The translations under genes and the position numbers were made by a program. A model generated the notes under the pieces. The model saw nothing but the letters and a program-made list of their open reading frames with translations. It ran no database searches and was not told the DNA's origin. A DNA stretch of 64,000 nucleotides from Pantoea nemavictus (GTDB lineage: Bacteria; Pseudomonadota; Gammaproteobacteria; Enterobacterales; Enterobacteriaceae). Shown in pieces: positions 10,986 to 24,287 of the stretch (the stretch's first letter is position 1; each line of letters starts with the position of its first letter). The stretch lies in contig NZ_JBBGZW010000001.1 of NCBI RefSeq assembly GCF_037479095.1, positions 3,782,001 through 3,846,000 of the forward strand, in the 5' to 3' direction.

Positions 10986-12081
10986 ACGGCAGCACCACCT
11001 CCCAGTTCGCTACCCAGCTGACGGCCATTTTCTGGTTCAGCGAGTGGTCAAAATCGGGATCGTCTTCATTAAAGAACTCGCTCACCGTCAGTAGCTTGCC
11101 GTTCTCCAGTTCAACGGTGGATTCCAGCGTCATGCCTTTGTAGTTGCGCTCACGGACGTAGCCGATCAGGTTATCGCTGCGGCTGTCATGATCGATCTCT
11201 TCCACGCGCAGATCTTCCGGACGCAGCAGCACATGCAGCTTATCGCCGGCGTTAACCGGGAAATCACACTGCAGCTCACATTCACGCCCTTCAACGCGCG
11301 CAAGGATAGTGGGCGCCTTTTCGCTATTCAGCACTTCGGCATCGAACACGTTGATCTCGCCAATAAAGCGCGCCACAAACAGGTTAGCCGGCTCTTCGTA
11401 AATCTCACGCGGCGTGCCGTCCTGCTCAATGCGGCCATCGCGCATCACGACGATGCGATCGGACATGGTCAGCGCTTCTTCCTGATCGTGGGTGACAAAC
11501 ACAAAGGTGATGCCAAGCTTGCGCTGCAACGCTTTCAGCTCGTTTTGCATCTGGCGACGCAGCTTATAATCCAGCGCCGAAAGCGACTCATCCAGCAGCA
11601 ACACTTTCGGGCGATTCACCACCGCACGCGCAATCGCTACACGCTGTTGCTGCCCGCCGGAGAGCTGATGCGGACGCCGATCGGCAAAGCTCTCTAGCTG
11701 CACCATCGCCAGCGCGTCGTTGACACGTGTGGTGATCTCGGCGGCTGGGGTTTTCTGCATGCGCAGGCCAAAGGCGACGTTTTCAAATACCGACATGTGC
11801 GGAAACAGCGCATAACTCTGAAATACCGTATTGATGTGGCGATGTTCGGCTGGCAGATCGGTGATGTCATTATCATCAAGAATGATATGTCCGGAATCGG
11901 CATCTTCCAGTCCGGCAATCAGGCGTAAAATGGTGGTTTTACCGCAGCCGGACGGACCGAGCAGCGTGATGAATTCGCCGTGACGGATGGTCAGATCGAA
12001 GTCAGAGATGATGGTTTTGCCATCGAAAGCTTTACTGATGCCAGAAAGCGTAACCAGCGCGAGATCGCGTGTTTGCGTCAT
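10969..12081 (-). CDS. potA: PotA spermidine/putrescine import ATPase
   Basis: This is the ATPase of the polyamine importer. The 370-residue product has Walker [10 protein letters not shown], signature [15 protein letters not shown], Walker [13 protein letters not shown] and a C-terminal TOBE-like regulatory domain ([15 protein letters not shown]). The ATG at 12081 ([10 protein letters not shown]) is preferred over an in-frame GTG at 12090, which has no ribosome binding site. It is the first gene of potABCD and diverges from pepT across a 299-bp region. Confidence 0.95.
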   Translation of the reverse strand: MTQTRDLALVTLSGISKAFDGKTIISDFDLTIRHGEFITLLGPSGCGKTTILRLIAGLEDADSGHIILDDNDITDLPAEHRHINTVFQSYALFPHMSVFENVAFGLRMQKTPAAEITTRVNDALAMVQLESFADRRPHQLSGGQQQRVAIARAVVNRPKVLLLDESLSALDYKLRRQMQNELKALQRKLGITFVFVTHDQEEALTMSDRIVVMRDGRIEQDGTPREIYEEPANLFVARFIGEINVFDAEVLNSEKAPTILARVEGRECELQCDFPVNAGDKLHVLLRPEDLRVEEIDHDSRSDNLIGYVRERNYKGMTLESTVELENGKLLTVSEFFNEDDPDFDHSLNQKMAVSWVANWEVVLPYETDA

Positions 12082-12380
12082 TTTAGTCACTCAGTCTGAT
12101 GGTGAATCAGGTTACAGCATAGCCGCTGGTGCCAGCTTGCTGTGATGAAGGGCGCGATGATACCGCAAAAAAGCGTCAATGCCATGTTTTGCCACGGATT
12201 TACCTTGAAAACTCTGAAAAATGCCGGAGTATGCGTAACGGGCAAGTCGTACAGGCGACGGTGAGTGAATTTTCAGCGCATTTCACGCTGAGAGAGCTAA
12301 CCTGAAGGATAATGATTTGACGCAACATGGGGGCTCCAGGCCACCATGATAATGACGCAGGTTCTTAAGAGGGATGACAG

Positions 12381-13607
12381 ATGGATCAATTACTTGAGCG
12401 TTTTCTCAGTTATGTCGCAGTAGAAACTCAGTCAAAACCTCAGGCGCGACAGGTGCCAAGCAGTGAAGGGCAGTGGGCGCTGGCGCGTCAATTACAGGAA
12501 GAACTTATTGCGCTGGGCTTTGTTGATGTCTCTTTAAGCGACCATTGCTGCGTAATGGGCACCTTACCGGCGAATGTCGACTGGGCCACTCCGGTAATCG
12601 GCTTTATTTCGCATATGGACACGTCACCGGATTTTACCGCCAAAAACGTTAATCCGCAGATTATTGAAAACTATCGCGGGGGTGACATTGCGCTGGGTAA
12701 CGGCGATGAAGTTCTGTCGCCGGTGATGTTCCCAATCCTGCATAAGCTGATTGGCCATACGCTGATTACCACCGACGGTAAAACCCTGCTCGGCGCCGAT
12801 GACAAAGCCGGCATCGCCGAGATCATGACGGCGATGGCGCGTCTGGCGAACAGTGATATTCCGCACGGTGCAATTCGGGTGGCATTTACCCCCGATGAAG
12901 AGATTGGCCGTGGTGCGTCGCACTTTGACGTGGAAGGTTTTGCCGCCGATTGGGCCTACACCGTGGATGGCAGCGATCTCGGCGAGTTCGAATTCGAGAA
13001 CTTTAACGCCGCCACGGCGATGGTCAAGATCACTGGCAATAACGTCCATCCGGGCAGCGCTAAAAATGTGATGGTCAATGCGCTGGATCTGGCGATGCGC
13101 TTCCACGCGGAGCTGCCAGCAAAAGAGAAGCCGCAGTATACCGATGGCTACGAAGGCTTTTTCCATCTGCACACCATCAAAGGCACGGTTGAGCATGCCG
13201 AACTGATGTATCTGATTCGTGATTTCGACGCGGATAGCTATGCCCAGCGCAAGCAGCTGCTGGAAGAGATTGGCCAGCGTGTGAGCCAGGGGCTGCAAAG
13301 CGAATGTTCAGTGAAGGTGGAGATCAGCGATAGCTATCGCAACATGCGTGAGAAAGTCGAACCGCATCCGCACATTATTGAGCTGGCGCTGCAGGCGATG
13401 CGCGATTGTGGCATTGAACCGAACGTTAAACCGATTCGCGGCGGTACCGATGGATCTGCGCTGTCATGGAAAGGGTTGCCATGTCCGAACCTGTTCACCG
13501 GCGGCTACAACTATCACGGCAAGCACGAGTTCGCCTCACTCAACGTGATGGCGCAGTCAGTAGAGGTGATTGTGCGGCTGGCTGAGTTGGCGGGGCAGAA
13601 AAAGTGA
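12381..13607 (+). CDS. pepT: PepT tripeptidase (peptidase T)
   Basis: This M20-family zinc aminopeptidase cleaves the N-terminal residue of tripeptides in the cytoplasm. The 408-residue product (E. coli 408) has the metal-site segment [12 protein letters not shown], the bridging aspartate region [11 protein letters not shown], the catalytic glutamate pair in [10 protein letters not shown], and the terminal metal histidine in [10 protein letters not shown]. The start has a strong AGAGGGA site 7 bp upstream. In Salmonella the gene is induced anaerobically by FNR; I found no convincing FNR box upstream here. Confidence 0.97.
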   Translation: MDQLLERFLSYVAVETQSKPQARQVPSSEGQWALARQLQEELIALGFVDVSLSDHCCVMGTLPANVDWATPVIGFISHMDTSPDFTAKNVNPQIIENYRGGDIALGNGDEVLSPVMFPILHKLIGHTLITTDGKTLLGADDKAGIAEIMTAMARLANSDIPHGAIRVAFTPDEEIGRGASHFDVEGFAADWAYTVDGSDLGEFEFENFNAATAMVKITGNNVHPGSAKNVMVNALDLAMRFHAELPAKEKPQYTDGYEGFFHLHTIKGTVEHAELMYLIRDFDADSYAQRKQLLEEIGQRVSQGLQSECSVKVEISDSYRNMREKVEPHPHIIELALQAMRDCGIEPNVKPIRGGTDGSALSWKGLPCPNLFTGGYNYHGKHEFASLNVMAQSVEVIVRLAELAGQKK

Positions 13608-13616
13608 CAGTAATCA

Positions 13617-13670
13617 GGTGCGCATAAATGCGCACCCTATAACATTTGAGGGTCGCCATTCATGGCGGCC
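13617..13670. repeat. Dispersed double-hairpin intergenic repeat, copy 1
   Basis: Two short hairpins lie side by side between pepT and roxA. The first is GGTGCGCAT-AA-ATGCGCACC (13617-13636) and the second is GGTCGCCAT-TC-ATGGCGGCC (13651-13670). The same pair recurs at 39854-39904, and the second hairpin alone recurs at 31101-31136 and, degraded, near 63842. This is a dispersed palindromic repeat of the genome; it sits here between convergent genes. Confidence 0.75.
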
Positions 13671-13681
13671 GTAACACCAAC

Positions 13682-14803
13682 TTACTCGCCGAAGAACCAA
13701 TACCCACTATTAACCAGCGCCGCCAGCTGCGCCAGCATTGACGGATCGTCCAGCGCATCGCCAAAATCTTCCAGCGTCAGCACATGATTGTGCGCCAATG
13801 CCGCCAGCACCTGCGGATGGTTGCAGCTGATTGATTCACCGTTCACAAACACCGCATCACCGATGGTCAACACGCGCAGGCCGCCAAGACGCGTCAGCGC
13901 ATCGCCTTGCTGCAATGCATCGTAAATTTCATCCGGCTGATAAGGCGGCTCCGGCGGAGCGACATCCAACTCATGACGCGACTGAGAAATAAACTCGCCA
14001 AACCATTGATTAAACTGCTCTGGCTGGTTGATCACATCCATCATCACTTTGCGGATGCCTTCCAGCTCCGACGGCAAAATTTGCGACGGGCAATCACGTG
14101 ACGGCACGTCCGGATCGCTGTAGCGATAGCTGCCCAATTCGTTAGCCAGCATGTGATCGGCAAAACCGCTGATCAGCTCGCGACCGTTCGGTGCACGGAA
14201 GCCCACCGAATAGTTGATGGCGTTCTCCAGCGAATAGCCTTCGTGCGGGAATCCAGGCGGAATATAGAGAATATCGCCCGGCTCCATCTCCTCATCAATG
14301 ATGGCGTCAAACGGTTCAACCTGCAGCAGATCTGGATGCGGGCAGTGCTGTTTCAACGGCACTTTTTCACCCACGCGCCAGCGGCGACGGCCGGTGCCCT
14401 GAATGATAAACACATCATATTGGTCGAAATGCGGGCCCACGCCGCCGCCCGGCACGGCGAAGGAGATCATCAGATCGTCAACGCGCCAGTCGGGCAGGAA
14501 ACGGAACGGGCGCATCAGTGCAGCCGAAGGCTCATGCCAATGGTTGACTGCCTGCACCAGCAGCGACCAGTTGCTCTCACCGAGATGATCGTAGCTTTCA
14601 AACGGGCCGTGGCTAACTTGCCATTTGCCTTCGTTATGGCTAACCAGACGGCTATCCACCTCATTTTCCATTGCCAGACCGGCCAGCTCGTCAGGAGAAA
14701 TAGGATCGACGAAGTTTTTAAAACCCCGTTTAAGCACCACCGGGCGTTTCTGCCAGTAGCGTTGAATAAAGTCGGGCCAGTTGATGTCGAGCTGATAGTC
14801 CAT
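13682..14803 (-). CDS. roxA: RoxA ribosomal protein uL16 arginine hydroxylase
   Basis: This Fe(II)/2-oxoglutarate oxygenase (formerly ycfD) hydroxylates an arginine of ribosomal protein L16. The 373-residue product is full length and has the JmjC-type iron triad: H125 and D127 in GPHFDQYDVF, and H187 in IPPGFPHEGYS. The C-terminal part carries the dimerisation and winged-helix regions of the family. It lies downstream of phoPQ with a 57-bp gap, as in E. coli. Confidence 0.96.
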   Translation of the reverse strand: MDYQLDINWPDFIQRYWQKRPVVLKRGFKNFVDPISPDELAGLAMENEVDSRLVSHNEGKWQVSHGPFESYDHLGESNWSLLVQAVNHWHEPSAALMRPFRFLPDWRVDDLMISFAVPGGGVGPHFDQYDVFIIQGTGRRRWRVGEKVPLKQHCPHPDLLQVEPFDAIIDEEMEPGDILYIPPGFPHEGYSLENAINYSVGFRAPNGRELISGFADHMLANELGSYRYSDPDVPSRDCPSQILPSELEGIRKVMMDVINQPEQFNQWFGEFISQSRHELDVAPPEPPYQPDEIYDALQQGDALTRLGGLRVLTIGDAVFVNGESISCNHPQVLAALAHNHVLTLEDFGDALDDPSMLAQLAALVNSGYWFFGE

Positions 14804-14860
14804 ATGCGGAGTCCGTTTGCTGCAAAGAATGATGGCAAGTATAACAGCCCGCGTCCCTTT

Positions 14861-16321
14861 CTACTCGCGGTGATGCTCGACTTCCTGGCGCTGGAAAATC
14901 ACTTCCATCCGCGCGCCGCCAAGCGGGCTGGTGGTGGCGATGACCTGACCGGCGTACTGTTCGAGGATATCGCGCACCACGGCCAAACCTAATCCCTGGC
15001 CGGGACGTAGCGTATCGGCGCGCTGACCGCGCACGAAGATCAGATCGCGTTTGCTTTCTGGAATGCCCGGGCCATCATCATCAATAAACAGATGCAGAGT
15101 TTTGTCGGTTTGGCGTGCGGTGACTTCAATAAACTCCAGGCAGTATTTGCAGGCGTTATCCAGCACGTTGCCGAGCACTTCCATAAAGTCATTTTTATCG
15201 CCGATAAAGGTCAGCTCGGGAGAGATATCCAGGGTGATCGCCACGCCTTTACGCTGATAAACCTTGTTGAGAGCCGAACACAGGCTGTCGAGCAGCGCCG
15301 AAACCGAATGCAAATCGCGCTGCAGCGGATTGTGATCGGCCTGCATGCTGGCGCGATGCAGATAATAGCCAATCTGCTGGGAGATGCGGCTGATCTGCTC
15401 CAGCATCACCGGTTCCGCCTGTTCCACGGTTAACTCTTTGCCGCTGCGTAACGAGCGTAGCGTACTCTGCAGCACCGCCAGCGGGGTTTTCAGGCTGTGC
15501 GTCACGTCCGACAGGGTGGTGCGATAGCGCGTATAGCGCTGGCGTTCGTTGGTCAGCAGCAGGTTGAGATTGCGTACCAAGCTGCGCAACTCCTGCGGCG
15601 GATTATCATCGAGATTCTCGCGTTGGCCGGTTTCCAGCTCGCGCACATGCGCGGTGAGATCGCCAATTGGTCGTAAACTCCAGTGCGCCGCCAGCCACAA
15701 CAGCGGGATCACCAGCAGCAGGTTGGCGGCCAGCACATAGCTAAACCACGACCACACCACATCGGAATGCTGCAACTCCTGCGGAATTGAGTCGACAACC
15801 ACGATGGTCAGCGCCGGCAGGTTGGTGGTGGCATCGTAACGATTGACCGCTACCGAGTGAGTAAAGGTATCGTTGCTGTCACTATCCAGCGCATGCAGCC
15901 GCTCTTTTGCCTGTGGATTGTTGCCCATCGCCGCCATGCTGGTGCGATTGCTGGTGTCGATTTCGTAAAAATCGGGCTTGAGCAGCCATTCGCGGCGAAT
16001 CTTTTTGCGGATGTCCGGCACGTCACGCTGCTGCCACAGCAGTTTGCCGTGTTCATCGTAGATAAATACCAGCGTGGGGAAGTTGAGCGTCATGCGCTCT
16101 GGCTGGGCGATGGTGAGCTTGTCGTCTTGCCACTGCGCCAGCGTGAAGAACAGATTGCTTTCGCCGCGCATCACGCGGTAGGTATTTTTATCGAAGCTAA
16201 CTACATAACCCACGACGGCAACCATGCCGTAGGAGAGCGATAAAAACAGGACGATCGCCGCCGTTGCCAGCAGGAAACGGGCGCGTAACGAGAAGGGGCG
16301 AAAGCGTTTTAACCACGTCAT
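14861..16321 (-). CDS. phoQ: PhoQ sensor kinase
   Basis: This inner-membrane sensor kinase for low Mg2+, acid and antimicrobial peptides phosphorylates PhoP. The 486-residue product has two membrane segments (about 17-40 and 190-212), a periplasmic PAS-like domain between them, a HAMP segment, the phosphoacceptor H275 ([11 protein letters not shown]), and the ATPase N and G boxes ([16 protein letters not shown]). The periplasmic acidic patch, EDDDDAE in E. coli PhoQ, is replaced by DSDSND with only three aspartates (D146, D148, D151). It follows phoP by 3 bp. Confidence 0.96.
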   Translation of the reverse strand: MTWLKRFRPFSLRARFLLATAAIVLFLSLSYGMVAVVGYVVSFDKNTYRVMRGESNLFFTLAQWQDDKLTIAQPERMTLNFPTLVFIYDEHGKLLWQQRDVPDIRKKIRREWLLKPDFYEIDTSNRTSMAAMGNNPQAKERLHALDSDSNDTFTHSVAVNRYDATTNLPALTIVVVDSIPQELQHSDVVWSWFSYVLAANLLLVIPLLWLAAHWSLRPIGDLTAHVRELETGQRENLDDNPPQELRSLVRNLNLLLTNERQRYTRYRTTLSDVTHSLKTPLAVLQSTLRSLRSGKELTVEQAEPVMLEQISRISQQIGYYLHRASMQADHNPLQRDLHSVSALLDSLCSALNKVYQRKGVAITLDISPELTFIGDKNDFMEVLGNVLDNACKYCLEFIEVTARQTDKTLHLFIDDDGPGIPESKRDLIFVRGQRADTLRPGQGLGLAVVRDILEQYAGQVIATTSPLGGARMEVIFQRQEVEHHRE

Positions 16322-16324
16322 AAA

Positions 16325-16993
16325 TCAGAGATCAAAGCGATAACCCTGGCCGCGCACGGTGTTAATCACTTCGGTCGGATAGAGCGAGAGAATTTTTTTA
16401 CGCAGGCGACCCATCAACACATCAATGGTGTGACTCTCGCGCAGTTCCGCATCCGGATAGAGCTGCAGCATCAGTGAATCTTTGCTCACCACTTTACCCG
16501 CGTTGCGAATCAGCGTTTCAACGATGGTGTACTCGAAAGCGGTAAGTTTTACCGGTTGATCCTGCACCGTTAGCTCACGGCGTGACAGATCGACCTGGAA
16601 CGGCGGCATGGAAATAATCTGTGACGCGTGGCCGCTGTTACGACGCATTAGCGCCTGCAGACGCGCCGCGACTTCTTCAATATGGAAAGGTTTAGTGACG
16701 TAGTCGTCGGCACCGGCTTCCAGCGCTTCGACTTTTGCCTGCCAGCCTTCGCGGGCGGTCAATACCAGAATCGGTTGACGTACGGCATCGGTGCGCCAGC
16801 GACGGATCAACGACATGCCATCTTCGTCGGGCAACCCCAGATCGACAAGGGCGATATCGGGCATGTGCTCCTGCAGGAAATAATCTGCTTCTTTGGCATC
16901 TTCTGCGGCATCGACCTGATGGCCCATTTCACGCAGCTGCACGGCGAGGTGATGGCGCAACAGCGCGTTATCTTCCACAACCAGAACACGCAT
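16325..16993 (-). CDS. phoP: PhoP response regulator
   Basis: This OmpR-family regulator is the partner of PhoQ. The 222-residue product has the acidic pocket (E7, D8), the phosphoacceptor D51 ([10 protein letters not shown]), the switch lysine in TKPFHIEE, and a C-terminal winged helix with the recognition segment [19 protein letters not shown]. It is nearly identical to the E. coli protein. It is the first gene of phoPQ, preceded by a candidate PhoP box. Confidence 0.97.
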   Translation of the reverse strand: MRVLVVEDNALLRHHLAVQLREMGHQVDAAEDAKEADYFLQEHMPDIALVDLGLPDEDGMSLIRRWRTDAVRQPILVLTAREGWQAKVEALEAGADDYVTKPFHIEEVAARLQALMRRNSGHASQIISMPPFQVDLSRRELTVQDQPVKLTAFEYTIVETLIRNAGKVVSKDSLMLQLYPDAELRESHTIDVLMGRLRKKILSLYPTEVINTVRGQGYRFDL

Positions 16994-17032
16994 AGTATTT
17001 CCTTAGCTTCCGACTCAATAATGATGGAGAAA

Positions 17033-17067
17033 AGTATATGCGAAGCCAGCTAAACAAGAGATCAACG
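17033..17067 (-). promoter_or_regulatory. Candidate PhoP-activated promoter of phoPQ
   Basis: Read on the minus strand, CGTTGA-N5-TGTTTA (17067 to 17051) is followed after exactly 12 bases by TATACT (17038-17033), a good -10 element. The family rule is a TGTTTA direct repeat with a 5-bp spacer placed 12 bp before the -10. The second half matches fully and the first half matches four of six. The predicted leader to the phoP ATG is about 35 bases. Confidence 0.55.
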
Positions 17068-17115
17068 TTTGTTAATAGAGGCGTGCCCAACATTGAACAC
17101 GCCTGTTGTTGAGAT

Positions 17116-19172
<2,057 letters not shown>

Positions 19173-19208
19173 GCTTAACTCCTGTCATCGCGTCGGGCAG
19201 CGCCGACC

Positions 19209-20321
19209 TTAGGCTTCTGCCAGAGGCAGGCGTTGTTCGATAATGCCGCCGCCGAGGCACACTTCACCGAGATAAAACACGGCGGATTGGCCTGGCGTGA
19301 CCGCCGCTACCGGCTCGTCAAAACGGACTTCAATACGGTCGTCGCCGTGCGGAATGATTTCGCACGGAATGTCAGTCTGGCGATAGCGGGTTTTCACCGT
19401 GCAGCGCAACGGAGCGGTGATTGGTTGGCGATCGACCCAGTGCAGCTGTTGGGCCATCAAGCCCACCGACATCAGACGCGGATGTTCGGCGCCCTGCGCC
19501 ACCACGAGGCGATTGCGTGCCACATCTTTATCGACCACGTACCAGGGATCGTCATTGCTCTCTTTACGACCGCCAATCCCCAACCCTTTGCGCTGGCCGA
19601 GCGTGTGATACATCAAACCCTGATGCTCACCGACAATGTCGCCGTCAACGGTTTCAATTTCACCCGGCTGAGCGGGCAGATAGCGGCCAAGGAAATCGCG
19701 GAACTTGCGTTCGCCAATAAAGCAGATGCCGGTGGAATCTTTCTTCTTCGCGGTGATCAGGTCGAGCTGTTCAGCGATACGGCGTACTTCCGGCTTATCC
19801 AGTTCGCCGACCGGGAACAGGCTTTGCGCAATCTGCTGGTGGCTCAGGGTATAGAGGAAGTAGCTCTGATCTTTATTGCCGTCGAGGCCGCGCAACAGGC
19901 GGCTTTGGCCCTCAACATCCTGGCGGCGCACATAGTGGCCGGTGGCAATATAGTCTGCGCCGAGATCGTCCGCCGCGAATTCGAGGAAGGCTTTGAACTT
20001 GATCTCTTTGTTGCACAGGATGTCGGGATTCGGCGTGCGTCCCGCTTTGTACTCTTCCAGGAAGTGTTCGAACACGTTATCCCAGTACTCAGCGGCGAAG
20101 TTGATTTTGTGCAGTTTGATGCCGAGTTTGTCACACACGGCTTGTGCGTCAGCCAGATCATCGGCGGCGGTGCAATACTCCTCGCCGTCGTCTTCCTCCC
20201 AGTTCTTCATGAACAGGCCTTCAACCTGATAGCCCTGCTGTTGCAGTAACCAGGCGGAAACGGAAGAATCGACGCCGCCGGACATCCCGACGATCACTTT
20301 TTTCTGGCTGTTGTCAGACAT
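19209..20321 (-). CDS. mnmA: MnmA tRNA 2-thiouridylase
   Basis: This enzyme thiolates U34 of tRNAs for Lys, Glu and Gln using sulfur from the Tus relay. The 370-residue product has the PP-loop [15 protein letters not shown], the catalytic cysteine in [12 protein letters not shown], and the second cysteine in [14 protein letters not shown]. The ATG at 20321 ([12 protein letters not shown]) is preferred over a GTG one codon upstream. Confidence 0.96.
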   Translation of the reverse strand: MSDNSQKKVIVGMSGGVDSSVSAWLLQQQGYQVEGLFMKNWEEDDGEEYCTAADDLADAQAVCDKLGIKLHKINFAAEYWDNVFEHFLEEYKAGRTPNPDILCNKEIKFKAFLEFAADDLGADYIATGHYVRRQDVEGQSRLLRGLDGNKDQSYFLYTLSHQQIAQSLFPVGELDKPEVRRIAEQLDLITAKKKDSTGICFIGERKFRDFLGRYLPAQPGEIETVDGDIVGEHQGLMYHTLGQRKGLGIGGRKESNDDPWYVVDKDVARNRLVVAQGAEHPRLMSVGLMAQQLHWVDRQPITAPLRCTVKTRYRQTDIPCEIIPHGDDRIEVRFDEPVAAVTPGQSAVFYLGEVCLGGGIIEQRLPLAEA

Positions 20322-20363
20322 CACGCACTCTTAAATTACGATAAAAACAGGCGGCGCATTCTA

Positions 20364-20837
20364 TCATGCAGAAGCGGGGCGCGCACCCTCATGAAACGGC
20401 CACTGGAACGGCGCGACCAGATGCAGCGGATAACGCGCGCCTTGTTGCCACAACCGTACGCTCTCTGCGACTAACGGCGAACGCAGGCGATTGGCCGTCA
20501 GAATCTGCTCTGGCGGCAGCCACCAGCAGCAATCAATGTCACGATCGTGCGGCGACGTTTCGACTTTTTCGGCCAGATCGAGACCAAACAGGAAACGCAC
20601 AAAAGGTGTATCGTCCGGCGCAATCCACTGTTGCACGCCGAGAAAATACTCGGGCTGAGCATCAATACCGGTCTCTTCGAACAGTTCGCGCTGCGCGGCT
20701 TCCTGAATAGTTTCATTGGCCTCAAGGTGTCCGGCAGGTTGATTCCAGGTAATACGGCCGTGCACCCGCTCTTCAACCACCAGCAAATGTCCCTGAGCCT
20801 GCACAATACAGGCGACCGTTACATGAGGTTTAAACAT
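20364..20837 (-). CDS. nudJ: NudJ Nudix phosphatase
   Basis: This Nudix hydrolase acts in E. coli on HMP-pyrophosphate and nucleoside di/triphosphates. The 157-residue product has the Nudix box, beginning [20 protein letters not shown] and ending TGI. A strong GGAGGAAGG site precedes the ATG. It lies between rluE and mnmA as in E. coli. Confidence 0.95.
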   Translation of the reverse strand: MFKPHVTVACIVQAQGHLLVVEERVHGRITWNQPAGHLEANETIQEAAQRELFEETGIDAQPEYFLGVQQWIAPDDTPFVRFLFGLDLAEKVETSPHDRDIDCCWWLPPEQILTANRLRSPLVAESVRLWQQGARYPLHLVAPFQWPFHEGARPASA

Positions 20838-20867
20838 CCTTCCTCCGGAATTGTTAACTAAAAGTTA

Positions 20868-21536
20868 TTAAATGGTGGCGCTGATATCGCGCCATTCGCC
20901 CGGCGCCAAATCGCCCAACTGGTGCTCACCCATCGCAAAGCGAATCAGGCGCAACGTGGGAAAACCAATATGTGCCGTCATGCGGCGCACCTGCCGGTTA
21001 CGTCCCTCAAACAGCGTGATTTGCAGCCAGCTGGTGGGAATCGCTTTGCGCTCGCGAATCGGCGGCTGGCGCGGCCACAGCCACTTGGGCTCAGCCACTA
21101 ACTCGACGCCTGCCGGCAAGGTTGGACCATCGTTCAGCGTAATGCCGCTACGTAACAGGGATAAATCTGATTCCTGCGGCGCACCTTCCACCTGCACAAA
21201 ATAGATTTTTCCGGTGCGCTTGCCGGGCTGCGTCAGCGCCGCCTGCAGCGCGCCGTCGTTGGTTAAAATCATCAAACCTTCGCTATCGCGATCGAGGCGG
21301 CCCGCGGCATAAACCTCGCTGACCGGTACAAAATCCTTCAGCGTCCGGCGTCCGGCCTCGTCACTAAATTGCGGCAAAACATCGAAAGGTTTGTTAAAGA
21401 GTATGACGCGTCTTGGGCCTTTCGGGCGGGTATCGCGGCGCACGGGCTTGCGTGCCGGGGCGCTTGCGCGCTTATCCTGGTGAAATCGTTGAGAAGTTTT
21501 TCGCATGAGCTTTGCAGTCGGAAACATTCGGCGCAT
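20868..21536 (-). CDS. rluE: RluE 23S rRNA pseudouridine synthase
   Basis: This RsuA-family enzyme makes pseudouridine 2457 in 23S rRNA. The 222-residue product has a basic N-terminal tail, then [14 protein letters not shown] and the catalytic aspartate in [16 protein letters not shown]. Alternative ATG starts lie at 21527 and 21506; the longest is given because E. coli RluE also has an extended basic N-terminus. It diverges from icd across about 100 bp. Confidence 0.94.
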   Translation of the reverse strand: MRRMFPTAKLMRKTSQRFHQDKRASAPARKPVRRDTRPKGPRRVILFNKPFDVLPQFSDEAGRRTLKDFVPVSEVYAAGRLDRDSEGLMILTNDGALQAALTQPGKRTGKIYFVQVEGAPQESDLSLLRSGITLNDGPTLPAGVELVAEPKWLWPRQPPIRERKAIPTSWLQITLFEGRNRQVRRMTAHIGFPTLRLIRFAMGEHQLGDLAPGEWRDISATI

Positions 21537-21637
21537 TATAGCGCGAAACTACGGTGATTGGCGTAGCGGAAATAATCAAGTAGTATTGACCCGCATCTTA
21601 CAAATCATTAACAAAAAATCGCTCGAAGGAGAGGTTG

Positions 21638-22888
21638 ATGGAAAGCAAAGTAGTTGTTCCGGCGGAAGGTCAAAAAATCACCCTGGATCAGGGAAAACTG
21701 AATGTTCCGAATAACCCGATTATTCCTTACATTGAAGGTGACGGTATCGGCGTTGATGTTTCCCCGGTAATGTTGAAAGTGGTTGATGCCGCTGTGAAGA
21801 AAGCCTACAACGGCGAGCGAAAAATTTCCTGGATGGAAATTTATACCGGCGAAAAATCAGTAGAACTCTATGGCCAGGATGTCTGGCTGCCGCAAGAAAC
21901 CCTCGATTTAATCAAAGAATACCGCGTTGCCATCAAAGGCCCGCTGACGACCCCAGTCGGTGGCGGTATTCGCTCCCTGAACGTTGCGCTGCGCCAGGAG
22001 CTGGATCTGTACGTCTGTCTGCGTCCGGTTCGCTACTACAAAGGCACGCCAAGCCCGGTTAAGCGTCCAGAAGAGACCGATATGGTGATCTTCCGCGAAA
22101 ACTCAGAAGATATCTATGCGGGTATCGAGTGGAAAGCGGGCACGCCAGAAGCGGACAAAGTGATCAAGTTCCTGCGTGAAGAGATGGGCGTGAAGAAAAT
22201 TCGCTTCCCAGAGCAGTGCGGTATCGGCGTTAAGCCATGCTCGGAAGAGGGTACCAAACGTCTGGTGCGCGCAGCGGTTGAGTACACCATCACCAACGAT
22301 CGTGATTCTCTGACCCTGGTTCACAAAGGCAACATCATGAAGTTCACCGAAGGCTCTTTCAAAGACTGGGGCTACCAGTTAGTGAAAGAAGAGTTCGGCG
22401 GCGAGCTGATCGATGGCGGCCCGTGGATGAAGTTCAAAAACCCGAACACCGGTAAAGAGATCATCGTTAAAGACGTGATCGCCGATGCCTTCCTGCAGCA
22501 GATCCTGCTGCGTCCAGCTGAATACGACGTGATCGCCTGTATGAACCTGAACGGTGACTACATCTCTGATGCCCTGGCGGCACAGGTTGGTGGTATCGGT
22601 ATCGCACCAGGCGCGAACATCGGTGACGAATGTGCGCTGTTCGAAGCGACGCACGGTACAGCACCGAAGTATGCTGGTCAGGATAAAGTGAACCCAGGTT
22701 CAGTGATTCTGTCTGCAGAAATGATGCTGCGTCATCTGGAATGGTTCGAAGCTGCTGACTTAATCGTGAAAGGTGTTGAAGGCGCTATCGCTAACAAGAC
22801 CGTGACCTACGATTTCGAACGTCTGATGGACGGCGCTAAACTGCTGAAATGTTCAGAGTTTGGTGACGCGATCATCAGCAACATGTAA
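21638..22888 (+). CDS. icd: Icd isocitrate dehydrogenase (NADP)
   Basis: This TCA-cycle enzyme oxidises isocitrate to 2-oxoglutarate. The 416-residue product has the E. coli length. The phosphorylation serine lies in [20 protein letters not shown], and the metal and cofactor region is [17 protein letters not shown] with [10 protein letters not shown]. The ATG at 21638 has an AGGAG-type site 9 bp upstream; a TTG directly before it is rejected. icd is a common phage integration site, but its 3' end is not duplicated nearby. Confidence 0.98.
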   Translation: MESKVVVPAEGQKITLDQGKLNVPNNPIIPYIEGDGIGVDVSPVMLKVVDAAVKKAYNGERKISWMEIYTGEKSVELYGQDVWLPQETLDLIKEYRVAIKGPLTTPVGGGIRSLNVALRQELDLYVCLRPVRYYKGTPSPVKRPEETDMVIFRENSEDIYAGIEWKAGTPEADKVIKFLREEMGVKKIRFPEQCGIGVKPCSEEGTKRLVRAAVEYTITNDRDSLTLVHKGNIMKFTEGSFKDWGYQLVKEEFGGELIDGGPWMKFKNPNTGKEIIVKDVIADAFLQQILLRPAEYDVIACMNLNGDYISDALAAQVGGIGIAPGANIGDECALFEATHGTAPKYAGQDKVNPGSVILSAEMMLRHLEWFEAADLIVKGVEGAIANKTVTYDFERLMDGAKLLKCSEFGDAIISNM

Positions 22889-22912
22889 TTTGCCGCTCAG
22901 GCAGAAAGCATA

Positions 22913-22937
22913 ACGGGAGCCAATGGCTCCCGTTTTT
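22913..22937 (+). terminator. icd intrinsic terminator
   Basis: A 10-bp perfect inverted repeat (ACGGGAGCCA / TGGCTCCCGT, 22913-22933) is followed by TTTTT. It also faces the end of gtrB from the other side. A copy differing at one base lies at 24403-24423. Confidence 0.9.
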
Positions 22938-22971
22938 CATTGGGTTAATATTAAAAATAAAGGCTTTAAAG

Positions 22972-23901
22972 TTATTTAACATCATGTTTATCATTCGCAT
23001 CCTTTTTTATATATCGTGGTCTATGTTTTGATTCAATATAAATCCTGCCGATATATTCACCTAATACTCCGATGCCTATTAGCTGTACACCCCCTAAAAA
23101 GAGTATTGAAACTAATATTGAAGGATAACCGGCTACCGCATTCCCCCACACCAACTTATCGATAATCATCCAAATTGCATAAATGAATGATAAGAACGCC
23201 ACAAAGAAGCCAATATAGCTCCACACTCTTAATGGAAATGTTGAGAAGCTGGTGAAACCCTCAAGTGCCAAATTCCACAGTTTCCATCCGTTAAACTTAG
23301 GCTTACCTGCAACACGCTCAGAGCGATTATAAGTGACTATCGCTGCATCGCCTTGAACCCAGCTTAAAATCCCTTTCATGAAGAGATTGTGTTCCTGTAA
23401 CCGCTTTATATTTTCAACCGTAGCACGGGAAAGTAAACGAAAGTCTCCCACATTTTCTTCTAACTCTGGTGAGCTGATCACATTATGGAGTTTGTAGAAC
23501 CAGCTGGCGGTTTGGCGTTTAAAAAAGCTGTCACTGCTTCTATCAATGCGTTTAGCCAGAACAATCGGCCATCCTTCCTGCCATTTTTCGATTAGCAAGG
23601 GAATGACTTCTATTGGATCCTGCAGGTCTACATCAATCGGGATCACCGCATCGCCGGTTGCATGCTCAATCCCCGCTAGCAAAGCCGGTTCTTTACCGAA
23701 GTTGCGAATAAAGGTAACCGACAAAATTGACTCATCCTTCTCCTTCAACGACTGAATGATGTGTTCTGTTCGATCCGTGCTGCCATCATTAACAAAAACA
23801 ATCTCAACATTGTAGGAGGAGAGTTTTTCTTTCACAGCTCTATAAAATAGGGGAATGGTATCTTCTTCATTAAATACGGGAACAACGAGGGAAATTTTCA
23901 T
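22972..23901 (-). CDS. gtrB: GtrB bactoprenol glucosyltransferase
   Basis: This GT2-family enzyme transfers glucose from UDP-glucose to undecaprenyl phosphate. The 309-residue product has the DPM1-like start [20 protein letters not shown], DxD-type motifs ([18 protein letters not shown]), and two C-terminal membrane segments (about 229-252 and 266-287). It is very close to GtrB proteins of serotype-converting phages. The A+T content is visibly higher than in the surrounding core genes. It overlaps gtrA by 4 bases. The usual third, serotype-specific glucosyltransferase gene is missing here. Confidence 0.93.
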   Translation of the reverse strand: MKISLVVPVFNEEDTIPLFYRAVKEKLSSYNVEIVFVNDGSTDRTEHIIQSLKEKDESILSVTFIRNFGKEPALLAGIEHATGDAVIPIDVDLQDPIEVIPLLIEKWQEGWPIVLAKRIDRSSDSFFKRQTASWFYKLHNVISSPELEENVGDFRLLSRATVENIKRLQEHNLFMKGILSWVQGDAAIVTYNRSERVAGKPKFNGWKLWNLALEGFTSFSTFPLRVWSYIGFFVAFLSFIYAIWMIIDKLVWGNAVAGYPSILVSILFLGGVQLIGIGVLGEYIGRIYIESKHRPRYIKKDANDKHDVK

Positions 23902-24257
23902 TTGTTCACCCTAAAAACGATAAAGTTTGAATAGATGAAGCCGAATATGAGGCTTATAGCCGAGAAAGTAACAAGCGTAATGAACGGGTTGATATGAGTA
24001 TGATCGGCCAGCAAGCCAATACCGGCGGCCATAGCCCCCATAAAAGCAACAAACATGACATAACGAAAAGGCGTTATTTGGGTTTTGAACGTCCATTTTG
24101 CATTAGCAAAAAATGAAAATGTTACGGCAACGCTGAAAGCAATGAAGTTTGCCAGCCATTGACTAACGTGTTGAGAATATATTAGCGCGAATACCACCCA
24201 ATGAATCAGCGTGTTGATGATCCCAACTGAAAAAAATCTGGAGAATATTTTTAACAT
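23898..24257 (-). CDS. gtrA: GtrA bactoprenol-glucose flippase
   Basis: This small membrane protein is thought to flip undecaprenyl-phosphate glucose to the periplasm. The 119-residue product has four membrane segments and the GtrA-like pattern ([23 protein letters not shown]). It is the first gene of the gtrAB pair. Upstream is a promoter-like element shared with the CsbD-like gene at 26151-26399. Confidence 0.88.
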   Translation of the reverse strand: MLKIFSRFFSVGIINTLIHWVVFALIYSQHVSQWLANFIAFSVAVTFSFFANAKWTFKTQITPFRYVMFVAFMGAMAAGIGLLADHTHINPFITLVTFSAISLIFGFIYSNFIVFRVNK

Positions 24258-24287
24258 TCTGAAAGTTTGTCCAGGAGGGTTTCGTTG

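Noticed and set aside
12082..12380. FNR box upstream of pepT
   Set aside because: TTGACGCAACATG was considered, but it matches only one half-site of the consensus.
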